A stretch of 64,000 bases of DNA. Source: Methanobacterium bryantii. Its GTDB lineage: Archaea > Methanobacteriota > Methanobacteria > Methanobacteriales > Methanobacteriaceae. Location of the stretch: NCBI RefSeq assembly GCF_002287175.1, contig NZ_LMVM01000038.1:147348-211347 (forward strand). The letters are read 5' to 3'. How positions within the stretch are numbered: position 1 is the stretch's first letter; each line of letters begins with the position of its first letter. The translations under genes were made by a program, and so were the position numbers. This document shows positions 18,560-26,307 of the stretch, piece after piece. Below the pieces are notes generated by a model. The model was not told the DNA's origin. It ran no database searches and saw nothing but the letters and a program-made list of their open reading frames with translations.

Positions 18560-19522
18560 TTAACTTAATTCTGATAATCTCTTAATCCTTTTTACCATGT
18601 TTGGATGTGTTGAAAATATTTCCATTATTTTATCAGCTGTTTTTACCCTTGTTTTGGTGTATTTAATCTGTGCAAGTTCACTTTCACTTATGGTACCATC
18701 TTTGTCCAGGTCCATTGACCTGAGGTCATCTATCTCATTCCTTGCATCTGAAATATCATTTGCAAAAAATGCCTTTACACCTTCCACCTGTTTCAAGTCC
18801 TCTTTGCTGATCATTGCAGATCCATAAACTAACTTGTAAAGAGCACTTGCAAGGTAATTTGGCTGGTTTCCCAGTTCAACACTTCCTGCATCAGCATAAT
18901 ACTCTCGAACACGAGATACAAATAATACTATGAGATTTCCAAGGAAATACGCAATTAAAGCCCCAATTCCAATTATTGCAGTTCCATTGTCCCTACCTCC
19001 ATCTGAAAATAATGTGCTGATGTATATCCAGTAACAGATAAGGGGCACGACACTAATTAGAGTCATGACCACCATATCCCTGTGATTTATATGGGACATT
19101 TCATGGCCTAAAACTGCTTTTAATTCATTTTCATTTAATAAGTTGAGGATTCCACTTGTAACACATATACGGCCGTCTTTTTTGCTTTTTCCAAATGCAA
19201 ATGCGTTTGGTATACTGGTTTGGGAAATTCCAATTCGAGGTTTAGGAATATTTGCCCTAACTGCTAAATCTCCTACCATTTGATGAAGTTTCGGGGCTTC
19301 GGCTTCTGATAAATATTTTACACCCATGGTAATCTCTACCATCTTTGGACCGATCATGTACTGGATAAATGTCCAGATTAATACAAAAATTCCAAAGGTT
19401 AAAGGCCCCCCATATCCAAAGTAAGTGCCTATTAAAGCTATTATCACATAAACCAAGGCAAAAAGCAGTGCTGTTGCAATGATTAATCTAAGATTCAATT
19501 TCCATGTACGTGGGACTTTCAT
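18560..19522 (-). CDS. htpX: HtpX-like M48 metalloprotease with an EF-hand loop
   Basis: Membrane zinc protease for quality control of membrane proteins. At 320 residues it has two N-terminal membrane helices (about 13-57), zinc ligands in HEMSH (140-144) and Glu 207 in REYYADAGS, and two more helices between them (150-200). Unusually, residues 271-282 read DLDKDGTISESE, a textbook EF-hand Ca2+ loop, in the region between the active site and the C-terminal HPNMVKRIKRL. Start ATG 19520-19522 follows GGGTG; the longer frame lacks a site. Calcium control of the protease is my inference. Confidence 0.88.
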   Translation of the reverse strand: MKVPRTWKLNLRLIIATALLFALVYVIIALIGTYFGYGGPLTFGIFVLIWTFIQYMIGPKMVEITMGVKYLSEAEAPKLHQMVGDLAVRANIPKPRIGISQTSIPNAFAFGKSKKDGRICVTSGILNLLNENELKAVLGHEMSHINHRDMVVMTLISVVPLICYWIYISTLFSDGGRDNGTAIIGIGALIAYFLGNLIVLFVSRVREYYADAGSVELGNQPNYLASALYKLVYGSAMISKEDLKQVEGVKAFFANDISDARNEIDDLRSMDLDKDGTISESELAQIKYTKTRVKTADKIMEIFSTHPNMVKRIKRLSELS

Positions 19523-19673
19523 TTTTAAACACCCGATGTTCAATCTTAATAATAATTAATTTAAATTTAATTACTGCAGGATATAAATAATTTTGTAATT
19601 GATATAACTACACTCCAAATTTAATATTTAACATCAATTAAAGATAAAAAAATGATAAAAACAGCGAAGTGAA

Positions 19674-20672
19674 ATGGTGCGAAATTTTAAAAAATTTCAA
19701 TATTCTGTAGTTGCTGGTTTAATTTTAATAATCAGTTATATTGCTATTTCAGTAATCTTAAATGATAATCCTTATCTTCAACAAACTGTATCTGATCTAT
19801 TATCTATTCTAATAAATTTCACGGCAGCATTCTGTTTAGTTTATGCTTCTTATAAATCAAGAATATATGGAAAGCAAATTACGTATGCATGGCTGCTGCT
19901 TGCACTGGCACAGTTTCTTTACGCTGTAGGAGACATAATATGGACATTTATTGAGTTATTTTTACATACAGCCCCTTTTCCATCCCTAGCTGATGATTTA
20001 TATCTCTTATATTATGTATTATTTGCAACAGGGCTCATACTACTTTCAAGGCCCCTCATATCTACCGAAAAGATATACAAAACCATTCTTGATATTGGAA
20101 TCATTTTAACATCAGCAGTATTGATTTTCTGGACAACTCTGGCTTTACCAATTACAGCAAACAGCTTTTTACCATTATCTTTAACTTTGTACTACATAAT
20201 TCGAGATTTTGTCCTTTTCTTCCTGGTACTCAACCTAACATTAAGGCAACCAACTGAAAAAATGAGAGATCCATTCCTGTTACTTCTTGGAGGAATTTCA
20301 GCATATATCATTACAGATACAGTTTTTAGCTATTTCTTTTTAAATGGAATTTATGTTTCAGGTAGTTTAGTTGATATTGGCTGGATAATTGCATTTATTT
20401 TAATTGGACATGCAGGAATAGTACAGGGAAATAACGTAAACAAAATTGAAATTATGGACAATAAACGTCCCAAACACGTCATATCTTCATTCATACCACT
20501 ATTATGGGTAAGTACGGCATTATTTATGCTGATTTGGGGATACTATAATTTACCTCCTTCCAATTTTGCAAATGTTCAATTAAGATTTGTAATTTTTATT
20601 ATTCTTGTTTTAATTAGATATTTAATGTCTATTTTAGAAAAAAAAGGATTATTTAATACTTTAAAACGATAA
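19674..20672 (+). CDS. Membrane protein resembling the sensor domain of methanogen histidine kinases
   Basis: A 332-residue protein with about nine predicted membrane helices. WLLLALAQFLYAVGDIIWTF followed by SLADDLYLLYYVLFATG resembles the N-terminal membrane module of many Methanobacteriales sensor histidine kinases. Here the protein ends (SILEKKGLFNTLKR) just after the last helix, with no PAS, HisKA or ATPase domain, so it is either a stand-alone sensor module or a kinase cut short. The start uses ATG after a GAAGTGA element. Its 3' end overlaps the convergent gene by 20 bp. Confidence 0.65.
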   Translation: MVRNFKKFQYSVVAGLILIISYIAISVILNDNPYLQQTVSDLLSILINFTAAFCLVYASYKSRIYGKQITYAWLLLALAQFLYAVGDIIWTFIELFLHTAPFPSLADDLYLLYYVLFATGLILLSRPLISTEKIYKTILDIGIILTSAVLIFWTTLALPITANSFLPLSLTLYYIIRDFVLFFLVLNLTLRQPTEKMRDPFLLLLGGISAYIITDTVFSYFFLNGIYVSGSLVDIGWIIAFILIGHAGIVQGNNVNKIEIMDNKRPKHVISSFIPLLWVSTALFMLIWGYYNLPPSNFANVQLRFVIFIILVLIRYLMSILEKKGLFNTLKR

Positions 20673-20991
20673 TCAAAGCAATTATAAAATAAATAATTAC
20701 TCCAATGCCAATAGAGATCCAAAAACCATATTTTGGAAGCAAATAAAGGATACAAATTAAATATAAGATCCATACAGGAGTAAGAATAAGGAGTCCCATT
20801 ATATATGAAGATACTGCATCCAAACCAGCTGCATAATATATTGTAAACAAAGTAAAAGCCGTTACAAATGGAAACATTGCAAAAAATGCCGCCAGTAAAC
20901 CCTGTTTTTCACTTCCAAAGTAAGTGGCAATTGTGACAATTGATCCTCCCAAAATAAAATAGACAGCATATTTTATAATTTCCCCAATCAT
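20653..20991 (-). CDS. Small membrane protein, DUF3147-like
   Basis: A 112-residue protein with four predicted membrane helices (residues 5-24, 30-52, 57-80, 86-111). Length, helix number and the GGSIVTIATYFGS segment resemble the DUF3147 small membrane proteins; the assignment is tentative and function is unknown. Its last codons overlap the convergent sensor-like gene by 20 bp. Confidence 0.6.
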   Translation of the reverse strand: MIGEIIKYAVYFILGGSIVTIATYFGSEKQGLLAAFFAMFPFVTAFTLFTIYYAAGLDAVSSYIMGLLILTPVWILYLICILYLLPKYGFWISIGIGVIIYFIIALIIVLKY

Positions 20992-21127
20992 AAACTGACC
21001 TAAAAGTTTTATCTTTAATTTTATATGATTGAAGTATTAATTAAACATAGTTACATCTTATTAATTTATCTTGAAAATATCCCCCAGATTATGTTTCAAA
21101 ATACTCTGCTAAAAGAGAAATAACTCA

Positions 21128-21737
21128 TTAAATTTGACTTCTGGCCTTATACTTGTATACAAGATAAATTATTCCAGTTATAACTCATATTACAACAATT
21201 ACATCCAGTATATGAAAATAACTTTTAATTGCATCCCAATTCAGGCCAAACATAGCTCCCATATAACCAAGTGCAAAAGCCCAATGTAATGAACCAGCAA
21301 AAGTATAAATTGAGAATTTTTTAATGCCCATTTCAGCTATTCCTGCAGGTAAAGAGATAAATGTATATATACCTGGCAAAAATCTGCTTATAAATACCTC
21401 CTCAGGACCATATTTTTCAAACCAGTGATCAGCTCGGCCAAGTGATTTGCGACTTATAAAAATATACTTACCCTATTTCTCCAGTAAAGGCCTTCCACCT
21501 TTTAAACATATAAAATATGCAATTATGGATCCAGCTAAATTACCTAAAACACCTACAATAGTTATTCCCCACAGGCCATACACCTAAATACTCCAAACCC
21601 TGCAAAAGGCATTATAATTTCACCTGGAATGGGAATGCATATATTTTCAAGGGTAATTGCTGCAAATACACCACCATATCCAAATAATGTATAAAATCAA
21701 TGGTTGTTTGACTGACAAATTCAACCATATCAATCAT
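21128..21737 (-). pseudogene. DedA/SNARE-associated membrane protein pseudogene
   Basis: Broken pieces of a DedA-family gene lie in order on the minus strand: MIDMVEFVSQTTIDFIHYL, then in a shifted frame GYGGVFAAITLENICIPIPG and EIIMPFAGFG, then after a further shift WGITIVGVLGNLAGSIIAY, an in-frame TAG where a Tyr is expected (LLEK-stop-GKYIF), then SRFLPGIYTFISLPAGIAEM, a TGA, and a tail YLVYKYKARSQI. At least two frameshifts and two stops are needed, so it is not functional. DedA proteins recycle undecaprenyl phosphate; an intact DUF368 gene of the same proposed function is 140 bp away. Confidence 0.85.
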
Positions 21738-21879
21738 AAGTTTAAAGAGTTGTTTGATTTGACATATAAAAATAGTTACGTCTTTTAAAAAGACAATAAT
21801 ATTATATAAAATAGATCACTATTATTCTATAAAATATTCCAAATCTTATTTTAAGAATATAAAATCATTAGGTGTAAAA

Positions 21880-22767
21880 ATGAAACTTATTAAACTCAAT
21901 ATTGAAACTTTTCTTATATTTCTACGAGGACTGTTCATGGGGTCCGCAGATATAATCCCCGGTGTTTCAGGGGGGACAATTGCATTAATTACAGGTATTT
22001 ATGAAAGATTGGTACACGCAATAAGCCGTATTAATTTTAAATTTGTATTATATCTATTTAAAGGAGATTTTAAAAGATTTAAGCAAAGTTTAGTCGAAGA
22101 AATAGATTTTGCATTATTTATTCCGCTACTTTTAGGTATTGGTATAGCAGTTCTTACAATGTCAAAGGTCATATCATTCCTTTTAGTTACTTATCCCGCA
22201 GCTACATTTGCATTTTTCTTTGGGTTAATACTCGCATCTGCAATTTTTGTTTATAAACATGTGGATGAACTTAATCTAAAAAATATAGTCTTTTTAATTA
22301 TTGGTTTTGTTTTTGCAATTATTTTTGTGGGATTAAATCCAATTCAAGCCAATCACTCACTGCCTATCATTTTTATCTCAGGCGCTATAGCTATATGTGC
22401 AATGATATTGCCCGGGATATCTGGTGCATTCATGCTTCTCCTCTTAAACCAGTATGAATACATGATAAATGTCCTAAATCATATGCAGTTCGTTGAAATA
22501 ATTACCTTTTGTCTTGGGGCCCTAATCGGAATTCTCTCATTCTCAAGGTTTTTAAATTACCTGTTAACCAATCATAAGTCAGTTACCATGGCATTTCTGG
22601 TTGGTTTAATGATCGGTACCCTCAGACTTCCTTATGAAAAAATAGCATTTAGTACCGAGTCCCCTATTGTTATCGTGGTGGTTGCAGTTATTGGCTTTAT
22701 TTTAGTGTTATTGTTAGAGAGACAATTTGAACAAAAACCTCTTCCAGGTGCAACTAAACATAAATAA
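21880..22767 (+). CDS. DUF368 family membrane protein (polyprenyl-phosphate translocase candidate)
   Basis: A 295-residue protein with eight to ten membrane helices. Family marks are LRGLFMGSADIIPGVSGGTIALITGIYERLV at the N-terminus and the second, pseudo-symmetric MILPGISGAFMLLLLNQYEYM near residue 185. Bacterial DUF368 proteins were recently identified as undecaprenyl-phosphate translocases; in a pseudomurein-forming methanogen the same lipid carrier recycling would fit. That transfer of function is inference. The start ATG follows AGGTGTAAAA. A decayed DedA gene is upstream and a hairpin array starts 68 bp after the stop. Confidence 0.82.
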   Translation: MKLIKLNIETFLIFLRGLFMGSADIIPGVSGGTIALITGIYERLVHAISRINFKFVLYLFKGDFKRFKQSLVEEIDFALFIPLLLGIGIAVLTMSKVISFLLVTYPAATFAFFFGLILASAIFVYKHVDELNLKNIVFLIIGFVFAIIFVGLNPIQANHSLPIIFISGAIAICAMILPGISGAFMLLLLNQYEYMINVLNHMQFVEIITFCLGALIGILSFSRFLNYLLTNHKSVTMAFLVGLMIGTLRLPYEKIAFSTESPIVIVVVAVIGFILVLLLERQFEQKPLPGATKHK

Positions 22768-22834
22768 ACGTTAATTTTTTTTATGCTCGAAAATTTAAAG
22801 ATTTTTGATGATTTCGCAAACAACCAAAAACGCG

Positions 22835-23143
22835 GTCAAAATCTAGGATTTTGACGTGTGCGAAATTTTCAATTTTCATGGTTGCGGAACTCTCGAAATT
22901 CGTAGAATTTCGGAGCACAAAAACCAGAGGTTTTTGTGGCCGAGGAAATAAATTTCCTCCGGCATGTAAAAATCTGCGATTTTTACGGTTGCGAATTGAA
23001 AATTCGCAAACATAGAAAAATGCATGGCATGCAAACACTGCCAAAATTCAATGAATTTTGGCGCATGTAAAAAATCGTAGATTTTGTAAACATTTTTCTC
23101 CTGCTATGTTCCGCAAACATAGAAAAATGCTGTGCATTTTTCT
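22835..23143. repeat. Hairpin array A (11 short hairpins)
   Basis: A chain of separate hairpins fills the gap between two convergent genes. 5' arm / loop: GTCAAAATC/TAG (22835-22855); a weak AAATT/TTC (22862-22876); CGAAATTC/GTA (22894-22912); CACAAAAACC/AGA (22916-22938); GCCGAGGAAA/TAAA with one bulge (22939-22963); GTAAAAATC/TGC (22966-22986); TTGCGAATT/GAA (22989-23009); TGCAT/GGC (23021-23033); GCCAAAATTC/AAT (23040-23062); AAAATC/GTA (23071-23085); AGAAAAATGC/TGT (23121-23143). Arms are otherwise perfectly paired and nearly all loops are 3 nt. Weaker remnants lie at 22788-22818 and 23160-23180. Open frames crossing it are artefacts. Confidence 0.85.
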
Positions 23144-23204
23144 CCTGCTTTATTCTGAAACACAGAAAAGTGCTTCTCATTTTTTAAGCAAACATTTGAG
23201 GGAT

Positions 23205-24128
23205 TTATTCAAATTTTTTAAATTCCCTCGGATCAAATCCATATTTTAAAAGAGTGTTGTTATCTGCACTGCTAAGATTTTTCTCTTTAACTGGAGGTAT
23301 CGGGCTTCCAGTTTTTGCAAACACCACGCCGCTCTTTTTATTTGCAGCTAAAAATTTTCCTGCATTTCCATTTACAATTATAGACCCTTTAATCATATCT
23401 ATAGCTGTAAAATCATCACAGTTACCATTTATAATTACAGTTCCTCCATTTAAGAGAGCTGCAGTGTTTTTTCCAGTATTTCCATTGATCCTTACAGTAC
23501 CTTTTCTCATTAATATCCCCGTGCTCAAATCAACGTTTCCATTTACAATTATCTCTTTATCCCCATCTAACCTTGAGCCTACAGTATCTCTGATCATTCC
23601 ATCATCTATTATAATCCTTCTACCCTCTAACTGGTTTCCCTCAAGTTTATCTCCTTCCAAGCCGTTCATCATGATATCTGTAATGGATTTAAATTTTTTA
23701 TATCCTTTTATATCGGATTTAACTTTAACCAGGTTACCAATGGGTTCCTTTACATTGCCTTTTACATAGATACTACCTTTAACCATGCTTATTCCCATTC
23801 GAGTATCAACATCACCATCTACTATTATGTCTCCAACATCGATTTCTTTACCGGTTCCTCCAAAGAATTTTAAATCTGTGCCCATGCTGGAACCTAATCT
23901 ATGACCTGCATTTCCATTTATTTTAATATCGCCACCATTTTTAAGATGGTCAACCATATCTCCAAATGTAATGTCAGTATCTGCAATTTTCCACTCCGGA
24001 GCCAGTTTTTCCCCTTTATGCTGCCAGTAAAAGTTGTATGTAAAATCACCAAGACAGTCCACGGGTTCTGAAATATTTATTTCCAGAATGTCCCTTTTTT
24101 TCTCCTTTTTCCTACCAAAAAGATTCAT
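23205..24128 (-). CDS. GXGXG-repeat protein related to formylmethanofuran dehydrogenase subunit C
   Basis: A 307-residue beta-helix protein of the glutamate-synthase alpha-subunit C-terminal/FwdC family. Repeated strand-turn units of the form G-x-x-x-V-x-G-N-x-G run from residue 70 to 280, for example IKINGNAGHRLGSSM, IYVKGNVKEPIG, VRINGNTGKNTAALLNGG and IIVNGNAGKFLA. FwdC is a structural subunit of the CO2-fixing formylmethanofuran dehydrogenase, but this copy is not in an fwd operon and has its own N- and C-terminal extensions. It could be an extra FwdC-like subunit or serve another enzyme. ATG follows GGGGAAT. Confidence 0.8.
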   Translation of the reverse strand: MNLFGRKKEKKRDILEINISEPVDCLGDFTYNFYWQHKGEKLAPEWKIADTDITFGDMVDHLKNGGDIKINGNAGHRLGSSMGTDLKFFGGTGKEIDVGDIIVDGDVDTRMGISMVKGSIYVKGNVKEPIGNLVKVKSDIKGYKKFKSITDIMMNGLEGDKLEGNQLEGRRIIIDDGMIRDTVGSRLDGDKEIIVNGNVDLSTGILMRKGTVRINGNTGKNTAALLNGGTVIINGNCDDFTAIDMIKGSIIVNGNAGKFLAANKKSGVVFAKTGSPIPPVKEKNLSSADNNTLLKYGFDPREFKKFE

Positions 24129-24269
24129 GATATTCCCCTGAATAATTTTCTTTTTGAGTATTTAAAAAATTTTTTGTTTTATGCCCAAATTTAAAGTCCT
24201 GAAAAAAAATATAATTACAATATTTAATATAACTCAAAATCAATAATACCCTTTAAAAAGGAGAAAACA

Positions 24270-24938
24270 ATGACAGGGGAACTGGTTAAATTCTTACAAA
24301 AAATCGGTGTTGATACCCGATTTGTCAGCATCATTGAAGATAAAGTATACATAAACAATTTAAAGTTTTCAAGATTTTCAAGGAAGAGAGAAGAACTATT
24401 TAAAAAGAGTTTTCCTGAAGTGGATGTAATCAGGTCCAAAATATTCCAGAAGATCTGTATGAGGGCTTCCAGGAATCTTGCACATTGTATTCGCCCTAAA
24501 GAGAAAATTTTTTTAATTAAAGATGATAATCCGCGTAACTTTGCCCTTTATGTAATTTTAGAGCCTTATCAAAGGAAATATGGTATTGAACTTATTTTTG
24601 GCAGAAGTATGGATGAAGCAGAAAATTTAGATATTGACTCCATAGCATTACCCATTACATTAGACGATGAAGCCCAGAATATCCTTCAGTTAATGCTAGA
24701 TGGTGAAAAAATAGAATTATTAAGTTCAAATGAAAGTTATAATGATAGAAAGTTGGTCTACCCTTTAATAAATGTTCCAAAGTCATGGATATATTCATGG
24801 ACTCAAAATACAGCAAGTAGTGACTTAAATCAAAATTATGAATTTTCTGAAGAGTTATTGATATTCCTAGAAAGTTTAGTTCCAGATGTCAGGGAAAACC
24901 TTTTAAAATCAGCATTATTTACATCCAGTAAATGCTGA
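24270..24938 (+). CDS. Hypothetical protein, 222 aa
   Basis: No family is recognised with confidence. GGAGA lies seven bases before ATG. The sequence is soluble and mixed alpha/beta, with a Cys/Arg-rich helix at residues 55-80 (KICMRASRNLAHCIRPKEK) followed by KIFLIKDDNPRNFALYVIL. The later segments SIALPITLDDEAQNILQLMLDG and LVYPLINVPKSWIYSW faintly recall the C-terminal half of adenine-nucleotide alpha-hydrolase proteins such as TtuA, but the ATP-binding SGGKDS motif is absent. It ends 11 bp from the convergent regulator gene. Confidence 0.65.
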   Translation: MTGELVKFLQKIGVDTRFVSIIEDKVYINNLKFSRFSRKREELFKKSFPEVDVIRSKIFQKICMRASRNLAHCIRPKEKIFLIKDDNPRNFALYVILEPYQRKYGIELIFGRSMDEAENLDIDSIALPITLDDEAQNILQLMLDGEKIELLSSNESYNDRKLVYPLINVPKSWIYSWTQNTASSDLNQNYEFSEELLIFLESLVPDVRENLLKSALFTSSKC

Positions 24939-24949
24939 ATCAATAGGTG

Positions 24950-25702
24950 CTACTGCCCTAGAACCGTTCCAATTTCACTTAACATTACTAAAAGTTTGTA
25001 TCCTTTTTCAGTAAGCATATAATCTCCCCTCTCATGGCGCTGGAGGATCATATCATTATCAAGCAGTTTTTGAAGATGGAAAAGTAAATTACCTCCCCTG
25101 AGTCCAGTAAGTTCAGAGAGTGATGAGAATGTTTTTGTTTCATTTGCCATTGATTTTAAAATTTGAAGCCTCTGCTTATTGGACAATGGTTCAAGAACAT
25201 CTTTAACTATTGATTCTTCACAAATTGAGGATATGCACTGTTTTTTCTCATTATCCGAACTGTAAATCCGAAGTGAACGCATCAAATTTACCTGTTTTTC
25301 AAAAAGATCATCCACTTCTAAAAAACAGGTGTCACATTTTGCATAAGATGCACCCGCTCTTATTTTACTTAATTTAACCCTATTTTGATTTATAGAGTCC
25401 TCATGAACATCATCATCTGCCATAAGGCTTGTATTATCATACAGCAGATCTGTAAATATTTGTTTACATTTATCCCTCATGTCGCACTTATTTACCATGC
25501 CTTTTTCAAGACCTTTTTCAATATCATGGGTTACATATCCCATAATCGCGTTTAAAACGTCTTTTTTAGAATTTGCAAGGACTAGATCAAGATACTGCTG
25601 ATTAGTATTTTCCATGAGATTTTTAATATCTTTATGCATGGTTGCCAGCTTTGCCTTTATCTCGGTCATTTCCCTGTTATAAATTTCAGCCTCATTTAAC
25701 AT
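24950..25702 (-). CDS. Winged-helix transcriptional regulator with Cys-containing N-terminal domain
   Basis: A 250-residue DNA-binding protein. Residues 1-165 are mostly helical and hold five or more cysteines (CDMRDKC near 74, AKCDTCF near 135, KKQCISSIC near 155), which could bind a metal or sense redox state. Residues 170-250 form an ArsR-type winged helix: EPLSNKQRLQILKSMANETK, then SELTGLRGGNLLFHLQKL as recognition helix and a YMLTEKGYKLL wing. It is divergent from a flavin-binding split-barrel gene, and a palindrome lies in the shared region, so it probably controls that gene and itself. Confidence 0.78.
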   Translation of the reverse strand: MLNEAEIYNREMTEIKAKLATMHKDIKNLMENTNQQYLDLVLANSKKDVLNAIMGYVTHDIEKGLEKGMVNKCDMRDKCKQIFTDLLYDNTSLMADDDVHEDSINQNRVKLSKIRAGASYAKCDTCFLEVDDLFEKQVNLMRSLRIYSSDNEKKQCISSICEESIVKDVLEPLSNKQRLQILKSMANETKTFSSLSELTGLRGGNLLFHLQKLLDNDMILQRHERGDYMLTEKGYKLLVMLSEIGTVLGQ

Positions 25703-25780
25703 TGAAATAAATTATATTGCTCACTATAATAAAGGTTTCTATCAAGACCCCTAAAGTTAATTTAATGCATCAAAATGTAG

Positions 25781-25815
25781 TTAGTATATTCCCCTGACGG
25801 TTAAGTATATACTAA
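25781..25815. promoter_or_regulatory. Candidate operator between the regulator and the split-barrel gene
   Basis: TTAGTATAT (25781-25789) is repeated inverted as ATATACTAA (25807-25815), and the right half contains a perfect palindrome AGTATATACT (25804-25813). It lies 48-82 bases before the ATG at 25863, where it could overlap a TATA box. It is the natural candidate site for the winged-helix protein encoded next to it. Confidence 0.5.
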
Positions 25816-25862
25816 TAATACAGCAATATAAAAACTAATGAAGAAAAATAAAAGGTGATTAA

Positions 25863-26261
25863 ATGGTAATGACAGAAGAAATGATGGACGCTATTGAAAA
25901 AGACAATGTAGTTTTCTTTGCAACTTCAACTACAGATGGAACCCCTAATGTTGTCCCAATTGGATTTGCAAGGCCAATCGACAATAAAACAATAATGATT
26001 GTGGATAACTACATGAATAAAACTCACAAAAACCTTGAAAATAACCCAAAAGCAAGTTTAGTACTAAGAGATGCTTCAGCATGCCCTTACCAGTTTAAGG
26101 GAACTGCCGAAATAATTGAAGAAGGTAAATACTTCGATGAAGCGGTTGACTGGGCAAAAAGTGTTATGAGCAAACTTGCACCAAAAGCAGCGATCCTGTT
26201 AAAGGTAGAAGAGATTTATTCCGTTCAACCAGGCCCAGAAGCGGGTAAAAAAGTAGATTAA
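25863..26261 (+). CDS. Pyridoxamine 5'-phosphate oxidase-like flavin-binding split-barrel protein
   Basis: A 132-residue FMN- or F420-binding split beta-barrel. Typical parts are VVFFATSTTDGTPNVVPIGFARPIDNKTIMIVDNYMNKTHKNLENNPKASLVLRD-like strands (visible as DGTPNVVPIGFARP at 20-33, NKTHKNLENNP at 53-63 and CPYQFKGTAEII at 76-87). Members reduce or bind flavins in stress defence or detoxification; the exact reaction is unknown. AGGTGATT precedes ATG. The neighbouring regulator and palindrome suggest induced expression. Confidence 0.85.
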   Translation: MVMTEEMMDAIEKDNVVFFATSTTDGTPNVVPIGFARPIDNKTIMIVDNYMNKTHKNLENNPKASLVLRDASACPYQFKGTAEIIEEGKYFDEAVDWAKSVMSKLAPKAAILLKVEEIYSVQPGPEAGKKVD

Positions 26262-26285
26262 GAACGTTTATGTTCTTAATTTTTA
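26258..26285 (+). terminator. Hairpin and T-run terminator
   Basis: TTAAGAAC (26258-26265) pairs with GTTCTTAA (26272-26279) over a GTTTAT loop and is followed by TTTTTATTTTA. It overlaps the stop codon of the split-barrel gene and may serve both convergent transcripts. Confidence 0.65.
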
Positions 26286-26307
26286 TTTTACAGCCCATTA
26301 AATTAAA

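Noticed and set aside
21128..21737. TAG in the DedA frame as a pyrrolysine codon
   Set aside because: Methanobacteriales are not known to use pyrrolysine, and the gene also has frameshifts and a TGA.
22835..23143. CRISPR array or REP/RAYT elements
   Set aside because: There is no fixed repeat with unique spacers, no cas gene, no GTAG head and no Y1 transposase; arm sequences differ from hairpin to hairpin.
22781..23249. Open frames of 65-87 codons on both strands across hairpin array A
   Set aside because: They arise from the repeated hairpin sequence, overlap each other on both strands, lack ribosome sites and have odd Phe/Cys/His-rich composition.
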